The notes under the pieces were generated by a model. That model was not told the DNA's origin, made no database searches, and saw only the letters and a program-made list of their open reading frames with translations. From Methylorubrum populi (lineage in GTDB: Bacteria > Pseudomonadota > Alphaproteobacteria > Rhizobiales > Beijerinckiaceae), in assembly GCA_020741775.1 (NCBI GenBank), contig DYYG01000039.1:1-64000 (forward strand): a stretch of 64,000 bases of DNA. Reading direction: 5' to 3'. Shown here piece after piece: positions 57,681-64,000 of this stretch. Made by a program: the position numbers and the translations under genes. The number at the start of each line of letters is the position of its first letter. Position 1 is the stretch's first letter.

Positions 57681-59720
57681 GTGTCCGATCGTCTCGTGTT
57701 CGCCTGCTCCTGCGAGAAGACGATGCCGCTCGACGCGGCGGCCATCGGCAAGGGCTGTGGCGGGACGCTCAGCCTGGCCGACCAGCTCTGCGGCCGCGAG
57801 CTGGACCGGTTCCGCGCCGCCCTGGCCGAGGGCCGGCCGGTCACCGTCTCCTGCACGCTCCAGGCGCCGCTCTTCGACGAAGTCGCGGCGGAGCTGGGCG
57901 CCGAGGAGCGCGTCGCCTACGCCAAGATCCGCGAGACGGCCGGCTGGTCGTCCGAAGCCGCGCAGGCCGGGCCGAAGATGGCGGCGCTGCTCGCCGCCGC
58001 CGCCGAGCCCGTGCCGGTCGCCGGCACGGTGCCGCTGGAGAGCCGGGGCGTCGCCCTGATCTACGGGCGCGACGAGACCGCCATCGAGGCCGGGCGGCGT
58101 CTGGCGGAGCATCTCGACGTCACCGTCCTGCTGTCGCGCCCCGGCGAGGTCGCGCCGCTCCACCGCAACGAGTTTCCGGTGATCCGGGGCACGGTACGCG
58201 GGGCGCGGGGGCATCTCGGCGCCTTCGAATTGCGGATCGACGACTACGCCCTCCCCGCGCCCTCCTCGCGCACGCATCTCGTCTTCGGCCCCTCCCGCGA
58301 CGGCGCGACCTCGACCTGCGATCTCGTCCTCGACCTGACCGGCGGCACGCCGCTCTTCCCCGCCCACGAGCTGCGCAGCGGCTACCTGCGCGCCGATCCG
58401 CGGGATCCGGCGGCGGTCGAGCGGGCGGTGATGGCCGCCTCCCACCTCGTCGGCGAGTTCGACAAGACGCGCTTCATCGCTTTCGACGAGGCGCTCTGCG
58501 CCCATTCGCGCTCGCGCATCACCGGCTGCACCCGCTGCCTGTCGGTCTGCCCCACCGGTGCCATCGCCCCGGCCGGCGACAGCGTGGCGATCGACCCCTA
58601 CGTCTGCGCCGGCTGCGGCAGCTGCGCCTCCGTCTGCCCGACCGGGGCGGCGGCCTATGCCCTGCCCCCCGCCGACGCGCTGATGCGCCGCCTGCGCAGC
58701 CTGATGCGCGCCTACCGGGCGGCGGGCGGCACGCAGGCGGTGATCCTGTTCCACGACGGCGAGCACGGCGAGCCGCTGATCGATGCCCTCGGACGCTACG
58801 GGGAGGGACTGCCGGCCAACGTCCTGCCGGTGCGCCTCAACGAGGTGACGCAGCTCGGGCCCGAGGCGCTGGCCGCCCTGTTCGCCTATGGGGCCGCCGC
58901 TCTGCGGATGCTGGTGCGGGCGCGGCCGAAGCACGATCTCGATAGCCTGCACCGCGCCGTCGCCCTCGGCGACACCCTCGCCCGGGCGCTCGGCTACGGC
59001 CCGGAGACGGTCCCCGCCGTCTCGATCGTCGAGGCGGACGATCCGGACGCCCTCGCCGCCGCCCTGCGGACCGTCACCCCCGGCCGGACGGCGGCGGCGC
59101 CCGCCGGCTTCGTGCCGGACGGGCCGAAGCGCGAGATGCTGCGCCTCGCCTTCCGGGAGATGCACCATGCCGCCCCCGCGCCGGTCGCCAGCGTGCCGCT
59201 CGCGGCGGGCGCGCCCTTCGGCGGGCTGGAGTTCCGGGTCGAGGATTGCACGCTCTGCCTCTCCTGCGTCGGGGCCTGCCCGACCCATGCCCTTTCCGAC
59301 AGCGCCGAGCGGCCGCTGCTGGCCTTCGAGGAGAGCCTGTGCGTGCAGTGCGGGCTGTGCGCGGCGACCTGCCCGGAAGACGTGATCGACCTCAAACCCC
59401 GGATCGACTTCGCCGCCTGGGAAGCGCCCCGCCGCGTGGTGAAGGAGGAGGAGCCCTTCGCCTGCATCAGCTGCGCCAAGCCCTTCGGCACCCGCTCGAC
59501 CATCGAGCGGGTCATCGGCAAGCTGCGCGAGCGGCACTGGATGTTCTCCGGCCCGGCGGGCGAGGAGCGCATCCGTTCCCTGATGATGTGCGACGATTGC
59601 CGCGTCGAGGCGGCGCTGAACCAGGGCTTCGACCCGCACGCCGCCCCGGACCGCGCCAAGCCGCGCACGACGGAGGATTACCTGCGCGAGCGGGCGGCCG
59701 GCGGCCCCGTCTCCGGCTGA
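57681..59720 (+). CDS. Multi-cluster 4Fe-4S ferredoxin-like protein, divergent from formate dehydrogenase operon
   Basis: A 679-residue cytoplasmic protein starting at GTG 57681 (AGGTT 6 bases upstream), since residues before it are not protein-like. A first ferredoxin domain near residues 275-320 has CTRCLSVCP and CAGCGSCASVCP. A second near 525-570 has CTLCLSCVGACP and CVQCGLCAATCPEDVIDL. That gives four 4Fe-4S sites. Extra cysteines lie N-terminally (FACSCEKTM) and C-terminally (CISCAKPFG, CDDCRVEA). Linkage to the formate dehydrogenase accessory block suggests electron supply or iron-sulfur handling during enzyme maturation. Confidence 0.85.
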   Translation: MSDRLVFACSCEKTMPLDAAAIGKGCGGTLSLADQLCGRELDRFRAALAEGRPVTVSCTLQAPLFDEVAAELGAEERVAYAKIRETAGWSSEAAQAGPKMAALLAAAAEPVPVAGTVPLESRGVALIYGRDETAIEAGRRLAEHLDVTVLLSRPGEVAPLHRNEFPVIRGTVRGARGHLGAFELRIDDYALPAPSSRTHLVFGPSRDGATSTCDLVLDLTGGTPLFPAHELRSGYLRADPRDPAAVERAVMAASHLVGEFDKTRFIAFDEALCAHSRSRITGCTRCLSVCPTGAIAPAGDSVAIDPYVCAGCGSCASVCPTGAAAYALPPADALMRRLRSLMRAYRAAGGTQAVILFHDGEHGEPLIDALGRYGEGLPANVLPVRLNEVTQLGPEALAALFAYGAAALRMLVRARPKHDLDSLHRAVALGDTLARALGYGPETVPAVSIVEADDPDALAAALRTVTPGRTAAAPAGFVPDGPKREMLRLAFREMHHAAPAPVASVPLAAGAPFGGLEFRVEDCTLCLSCVGACPTHALSDSAERPLLAFEESLCVQCGLCAATCPEDVIDLKPRIDFAAWEAPRRVVKEEEPFACISCAKPFGTRSTIERVIGKLRERHWMFSGPAGEERIRSLMMCDDCRVEAALNQGFDPHAAPDRAKPRTTEDYLRERAAGGPVSG

Positions 59721-59735
59721 GACCGTGTCCGATCA

Positions 59736-59918
59736 ATCGCCTCGATTCCTGCTGCACTCCGTCATCGCGAGCGTCGGCGAGGCGATCCGGCGGCGCGCCG
59801 TTTCCGGACAGCGGCGCGGCCTCGAAGCGCTCCCGAACAGTCGGTCCCATGCACTCCTGTGCTGGGAGAAGCGGCGGGGGATGCTTCGAGGCTGCTGGCG
59901 CAGCACCTCAGCATGAGG
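59736..59918. repeat. Dispersed intergenic repeats (hairpin plus cttcgagg...atgagg copy 2)
   Basis: ATCGCCTCG (59736-59744) is complementary to CGAGGCGAT (59778-59786), giving a loose hairpin. At 59884-59918 lies a relative of 497-536. The 260-base gap between the ferredoxin-like gene and the WD40-cytochrome gene is otherwise empty. Confidence 0.45.
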
Positions 59919-59981
59919 GGCGTCATGAATGTCAGAAAAGAAAACTCAAACAGGCTCTGAGACATGGGCGGAAGGCCCCCG

Positions 59982-61292
59982 TCAGGGTGTTGCCGTCGCC
60001 TTTTCCAGGAAACGCACCAGCGCCTCGCGGTCCTCGGCGCGGTTGATCGTCTGCTCGGGCATCCGGGTGCCCGGCGTGTAGCGGGCGGGGCCGACCTCGA
60101 AGAGGCGCGCCACCGTCTCCGGCGTCCAGACGATGTCCATGCGCTTGAGCGCGTCCGAGTAGCGGTAATCCGGCACGGTGGCGATGCGCCGCCCGAACAG
60201 GCCGGCCAGGGTCGGGCCGGCCCGGGGGCCCTCGTTCGGGTTCAGGCTGTGGCACGCCACGCAGGCCCCGAACACCTCGGCGCCGCGATCCCCGGCGAAG
60301 GCGGCGAGCGCATCCGCCGGCCGTGGCATGGCGAGGGGGCCGATCGGCGCACCATTGGCGGCGTTCCAGCGACGCACGAGCCGGTCGCCCCCACCCGTGA
60401 CGAGTTCGTTCACCTCTCCCCGTGCATCTGCGCGCCACGCCACCGACCAGACCGGCAAGCCGGGGCCGACCAGGGTGAACAGGACGCGCGGCGCGGCCCG
60501 TTCGATCACGGCGACGGTGCCGCCGGCGGTCGCGGCGGCGAGCCGCGCCCCGTCCGGCGCGGCAGCCAGGGCGATCACCGGAGCGGAGCCGAGTTCGAGC
60601 GCCCCCCGGATCGCTCCTTCGGGGCTGAGGAAGCGGACGGTCGCATCCGCCCCGGCGGCGGCGATCTCCCCGTCCCGCGTGACGGCGAGCGCGCTGACCG
60701 CGCTCGGCACGGTGACGGTGACGGCGGCATCGCCGTCGCGGGGCCAGATCCGCACCGTGGCATCCGCCCCCGCCGTGACCGGACGCCCGTCGGGCAGGAA
60801 GGCGACCGCGTTCACGTTGCCCCTGTGGCCCGCGAGGAGGCGCACCGCGCCCCCCGCCAGGGGCCAGATCCGGGCGGTCCCGTCCCAGGCGGCGGAGGCG
60901 AGCGCGGTGCCGTCCGGCGCCACCGCCAGCCCGGCGATCGGGCCGGAATGGCCTTCGAGAACCCGCTCCGGTTCCGCCCCGCCCAGGCGCCACAGGGCGA
61001 TCCGCCCGTCCTCGGAGGCGCTGGCGAAGCGCCCGTCCGGCAGGACCGCCACGGCGTTCACCGCCCCCTCGTGGAAGCGCAGCACGGACAAGGCCGTCCC
61101 CGTGTCGAGCCCCCAGACGATCGCCGCCTGATCGAAACCGCCGGAAATCGCGAGCCGCCCGTCCTGGGTCACGGCGAGCGCCCGCACCGGCCCGCCATGG
61201 CCGCGCATCTGTGCGCGGGCCGGGCTGCCGAGGGCGAGCGCCGCGATCAGCCCGATCAAGGCAGGCCCAACGAAGGCAAGGCGTATCCGCAT
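59982..61292 (-). CDS. Periplasmic WD40-repeat / cytochrome c fusion protein
   Basis: A 436-residue secreted protein. The signal peptide (ALIGLIAALALGSPARAQ) is followed by six to seven WD40 blades (about residues 35-330), such as GHGGPVRALAVTQDGRLAIS and GHSGPIAGLAVAPDGTALAS. A C-terminal class I cytochrome c domain has haem motif CVACH (about residue 345) and a methionine ligand in GTRMPEQ. I start at ATG 61292 with GGAGCG upstream. It probably docks to a partner complex by the propeller and shuttles electrons. It is located beside the formate dehydrogenase and molybdopterin genes. The partner is unknown. Confidence 0.85.
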   Translation of the reverse strand: MRIRLAFVGPALIGLIAALALGSPARAQMRGHGGPVRALAVTQDGRLAISGGFDQAAIVWGLDTGTALSVLRFHEGAVNAVAVLPDGRFASASEDGRIALWRLGGAEPERVLEGHSGPIAGLAVAPDGTALASAAWDGTARIWPLAGGAVRLLAGHRGNVNAVAFLPDGRPVTAGADATVRIWPRDGDAAVTVTVPSAVSALAVTRDGEIAAAGADATVRFLSPEGAIRGALELGSAPVIALAAAPDGARLAAATAGGTVAVIERAAPRVLFTLVGPGLPVWSVAWRADARGEVNELVTGGGDRLVRRWNAANGAPIGPLAMPRPADALAAFAGDRGAEVFGACVACHSLNPNEGPRAGPTLAGLFGRRIATVPDYRYSDALKRMDIVWTPETVARLFEVGPARYTPGTRMPEQTINRAEDREALVRFLEKATATP

Positions 61293-61421
61293 CGTCGCTC
61301 CGCTCCTGCTCACGGCAGCCGCGCCAGCCGATGCGCCGGCGGGCCGGGCGGACCTTAGCCGAGGTTTGCGCGCCCTGTCTGCGAACGGCTCGGCGCGCGG
61401 ATGCGGGGCGATGTCTCATGC

Positions 61422-61477
61422 GACATCCGAACAATTCCTCGGGGATGGCGGATGCCGCTCGGACGCCGCGCCGGCTC
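61422..61477. repeat. Dispersed intergenic repeat pair, copy 2
   Basis: This matches 982-1044: GACATCCG, GGGGATGGCGGATG and CGCCGCGC in the same order. It lies in the 294-base gap before the first MoeA-like gene, where I see no other gene. Confidence 0.5.
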
Positions 61478-61586
61478 GCAACAAATCCGGTTGATCCCTG
61501 CCCGGCGATGACGCATCGCTCGGTGCCATGGAACGGATCGCTCCCATCGCGCGCGGTTTGGCGGCGGCCGGCCCGCAGGGGCGCGG

Positions 61587-62681
61587 ATGATGCGGTCGCC
61601 TCTCGCGGCGCTGCGGCCGCTCTCCGAAACGCTCGACCTCCTGCGCGGCGCCGTCACCCCGGTTCCCCCCCGCACCCTCCCCCTCCCGGCGGCGCGCGGC
61701 CGGATCGCGGCGGAGACCGTGCGGGCCGCGCAGGCCGTCCCGGACGCGCCCTCGGCCCTGCGCGACGGCTACGCCGTCGAGGCGTCCGCGATCGCCGGCG
61801 CCTCGGTTTACGCGCCGGTGCTTCTGCTCCGCGCCCCACCCTGGATCGAGGCCGGCGCGGCCCTGCCCGCCGGAACGGATGCGGTGCTCCCGGCGGAGGG
61901 ACTGGAGGGGCGCAACGCCGTGGCCGAAGCCGGCGCCTGGGAGGGCATCCGCGCGGCGGGAGAGGATGTCGCGGCCGGCGATGTCCTGATCGCGGCGGGG
62001 GAGCGGATCGGGCCGCTCCATCTCCTGGCGCTCGGCGCCGCCGGCCATGACGGCCTGAGCGTGCGCGTCCCGCGCCTGCGCCTCGTCGCGACCGGCCTCG
62101 ACGGACCGGAGTTCCTGACGGCGACGCTTGCCGCCCTGATCGCGGCGCGGGGCGGGACCGCCGAGGCGGTGGTGGTGCGCGATGAGGAGGCCGCCATCGC
62201 CGCGGCCCTCCTCGACGGCGAGGCCGATGCGGTGTTCGTCATCGGCGGCACCGGCTTCGGCCGCACGGATCGCAGCGCCGCCGCTCTGGAGCGGGCGGGC
62301 GGCGTCACGGTGCACGGGGTCGCCCTGCGGCCGGGGGAGACCGCCGCTCTCGGCGCGGCCGGCGGGCGGCCGGTGCTGCTGCTGCCCGGCCGTCCCGAGG
62401 CGGCGCTCGCGGCCTTCCTCGCCCTGGGCCACCCGCTGCTCGCCGCCCTCTCCGGAGCCCGCGAGCCGCCGAGCCGGCCCGCTCCCCTCCTGCGCAAGAT
62501 CGTCTCGGCGATCGGCCTGACCGAGATCGTGTTCGTGCGCCGCCGGGCGGCGGGCATCGAGCCCCTCGGCGGCGCCGGTTTGCCGCTGCGGCGTCTCGTC
62601 GAGGCCGACGGCGCCGTGCTGGTGCCTCCCGAGAGCGAGGGCTATGCAGAGGGCTCGCAAGTCGAGGTCGTTCTTCTGTGA
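61587..62681 (+). CDS. MoeA-like molybdopterin-binding protein (divergent paralogue)
   Basis: A 364-residue protein with the layout of MoeA: an N-terminal domain (AARGRIAAETVRAAQAVPDA, then RDGYAVEASAIAG) and a molybdopterin-binding core. The core has VFVIGGTGFGRTD, normally GGxSxG, and LLLPGRPEAALAAF, normally PGxPxSA. Several catalytic-loop residues differ from MoeA, so it may bind cofactor without full molybdate insertion. Its stop overlaps the GTG start of a second MoeA-like gene by 4 bases, so the two are coupled. Confidence 0.85.
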   Translation: MMRSPLAALRPLSETLDLLRGAVTPVPPRTLPLPAARGRIAAETVRAAQAVPDAPSALRDGYAVEASAIAGASVYAPVLLLRAPPWIEAGAALPAGTDAVLPAEGLEGRNAVAEAGAWEGIRAAGEDVAAGDVLIAAGERIGPLHLLALGAAGHDGLSVRVPRLRLVATGLDGPEFLTATLAALIAARGGTAEAVVVRDEEAAIAAALLDGEADAVFVIGGTGFGRTDRSAAALERAGGVTVHGVALRPGETAALGAAGGRPVLLLPGRPEAALAAFLALGHPLLAALSGAREPPSRPAPLLRKIVSAIGLTEIVFVRRRAAGIEPLGGAGLPLRRLVEADGAVLVPPESEGYAEGSQVEVVLL

Positions 62682-64000
62682 ATCCGGATCGGGACCCTGC
62701 CTTCGCGCGGCGCCTCGCCGCGGCGGCGCGGCAGGAGCAGTTTCTCACCGTCATGAGCCACGAGGCGGCGCTCGCTGCCTTCCGGGCGGCGGTGCCGCAC
62801 ACGGCCCTGCCGGAGGAGGCCGTGCCTCTGGCGCAGGCGCTGGGCCGGGTCCTCGCCCGCGATGTCGCCTCCCCCATCGACGTGCCGCCCTTCGACCGGG
62901 CGCTGGTGGATGGCTTCGCGCTCCGCGCCGCCGACACCGAGGGGGCGGGCCCCGCCAGCCCGCGCCGGTTGATTCTCAACCGCGAGATCCTGGCCTGCGG
63001 CGTCGCCCCGGTGCGCGCGGTCGATCCCGGCACGGCGACGCCCATCGCCACCGGCGGTGTGATCCCCCGCGGCGCCGACGCGGTGGTGATGGTCGAGCAG
63101 ACCGAGTTCGACGAGGAGACGCTCGGCATCGCGGTCGCGGCGCCGGTCCGGCCCGGACAGTTCGTGGGCTATGCCGGCGCCGATATGGCGCTCGGAGAGA
63201 CCGTGCTGCGCAAGGGGATGCCGATCACCGCCCGGGAGATCGGCATGCTGGCGGCCTGCGGCCTCGCCGAGGTGGCGGTGGTGCGCCGCCCGCGCATCGC
63301 CGTCCTGTCCACCGGCGACGAACTCGTCGCGCCGGGGCAGCGCCTCCGGCCGGGCGCGATCTACGATTCCAATGGCGCGATCATCGCGGCCTCCGTCACC
63401 GAGAATGGCGGTGAGCCCGCCGCCCTCGGCATCCTGCCGGATGACGAGGACGCCCTGGAAGCGGCCCTGCGAAGCGCGCTGCCGGCGCACGATCTGGTCG
63501 TGCTCTCGGGCGGCACCTCGAAGGGCGCCGGGGACGTATCGCACCGCATCCTGTCCCGGCTCGGCGAGCCCGGCATCCTCGTGCATGGCGTGGCCCTCAA
63601 GCCCGGCAAGCCGCTCTGCCTCGCCGTCGCCGACGGCACCCCCATCGTGGTGCTGCCGGGCTTTCCCACCTCGGCGATGTTCACCTTCCACGAATTCGTG
63701 GTGCCGCTGGTGCAGGCCCTGGCCGGTCTGCCGCCCCGGGAGGAGCAGGCGGTGAGCGCGACCCTGCCGCAGCGTCTCCCCTCCGAACTCGGCCGGACCG
63801 AATTCGTGATGGCCTCGCTCGCGCGCGGGGCGCACGGGCCGGTCGCCCTGCCGCTGCCGAAAGGCTCGGGCTCGGTCACGGCCTTCAGCCAGGCCGACGG
63901 CTTCTTCGCGGTGCCCGCCGCGCGGCCGGGGCTGGAGGCGGGCGAGACCGTCTCGGTGGTGCGCCTCGGCGCCGGTCTGCGCGCGCCCGATCTGACCCTC
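62678..64000 (+). CDS. Molybdopterin molybdotransferase (MoeA-type), C-terminus outside window
   Basis: From GTG 62678 the frame is open for 441 codons to the window end. After a ~25-residue N-terminal extension the MoeA fold is complete: VPPFDRALVDGFALRAADTE, PRGADAVVMVEQTEFDE, IAVLSTGDELV, VVLSGGTSKGAGD and VVLPGFPTSAMF. These are the residues of a working enzyme that inserts molybdate into adenylylated molybdopterin. MoeA normally ends near 400 residues. Here it continues after VVRLGAGLRAPDLTL, which suggests the known MoeA-periplasmic-binding-domain fusion. Confidence 0.87.
   Translation, partial: MNPDRDPAFARRLAAAARQEQFLTVMSHEAALAAFRAAVPHTALPEEAVPLAQALGRVLARDVASPIDVPPFDRALVDGFALRAADTEGAGPASPRRLILNREILACGVAPVRAVDPGTATPIATGGVIPRGADAVVMVEQTEFDEETLGIAVAAPVRPGQFVGYAGADMALGETVLRKGMPITAREIGMLAACGLAEVAVVRRPRIAVLSTGDELVAPGQRLRPGAIYDSNGAIIAASVTENGGEPAALGILPDDEDALEAALRSALPAHDLVVLSGGTSKGAGDVSHRILSRLGEPGILVHGVALKPGKPLCLAVADGTPIVVLPGFPTSAMFTFHEFVVPLVQALAGLPPREEQAVSATLPQRLPSELGRTEFVMASLARGAHGPVALPLPKGSGSVTAFSQADGFFAVPAARPGLEAGETVSVVRLGAGLRAPDLTL

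Overview
The window is about 64 kb of very GC-rich DNA from an alphaproteobacterium. The best fit is the Methylobacterium/Methylorubrum group. This rests on a formate dehydrogenase of the FDH3 type with a long accessory operon, a mesaconyl-CoA hydratase of the ethylmalonyl-CoA pathway, an intracellular PHB depolymerase, and several families of short dispersed palindromic repeats in the intergenic spaces. The genus is inferred from gene content and style. No search was run.

Layout: 0-5 kb holds small unknown genes, a complete FecBCD-type metal-chelate ABC importer (minus strand) and an epoxide-hydrolase-like enzyme. 5-12 kb holds an exported arginine/glycine-rich repeat protein, then a TetR regulator with a likely operator, followed by an RND efflux adaptor and pump. 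12-21.7 kb is a full potassium-import operon (small membrane peptide, kdpF, kdpA, another small membrane protein, kdpB, kdpC, kdpD, kdpE and an EIIA-Ntr-like protein). It is preceded by an IS5-type transposase remnant and flanked by two inverted copies of a ~60-bp repeat.

21.8-28.6 kb is a decayed accessory region ending at a tRNA-Ala(CGC) gene. It contains truncated or frameshifted remnants of an HTH regulator/antitoxin, a HigA-like antitoxin, a GapR-like protein, a tyrosine integrase and a serine resolvase. Among them sit intact genes: an alpha/beta hydrolase, an AT-richer antibiotic-type nucleotidyltransferase, a DUF938 methyltransferase with an SDR, and a small protein with a double-glycine-like leader. 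A structured candidate small RNA lies here too.

28.8-47.7 kb is mostly core genome: YggT, mesaconyl-CoA hydratase, a TSUP transporter, a class II glutamine amidotransferase, a lone receiver protein, ribosomal protein bS21, PHB depolymerase, a GST, a two-component system, UbiK, YbjN, ProC, a TetR protein and MipA/OmpV. A group of small lineage-specific genes follows.

47.8-64 kb is a formate-oxidation and molybdenum-enzyme region. A ten-gene minus-strand operon runs from a biotin/lipoate-ligase-like protein through DUF6505, DUF6352, DUF3305, DUF3306, TorD-like and FdhX-like proteins to the catalytic, iron-sulfur and cytochrome b subunits of a membrane-bound, Tat-exported formate dehydrogenase. 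A multi-cluster ferredoxin-like protein is divergent from it. Next come a WD40-cytochrome c fusion and two overlapping MoeA-like genes, the second running off the window. Together these look like the enzyme, its cofactor insertion and export machinery, and possible electron carriers. The poorly characterised accessory block is the most promising novel system here.
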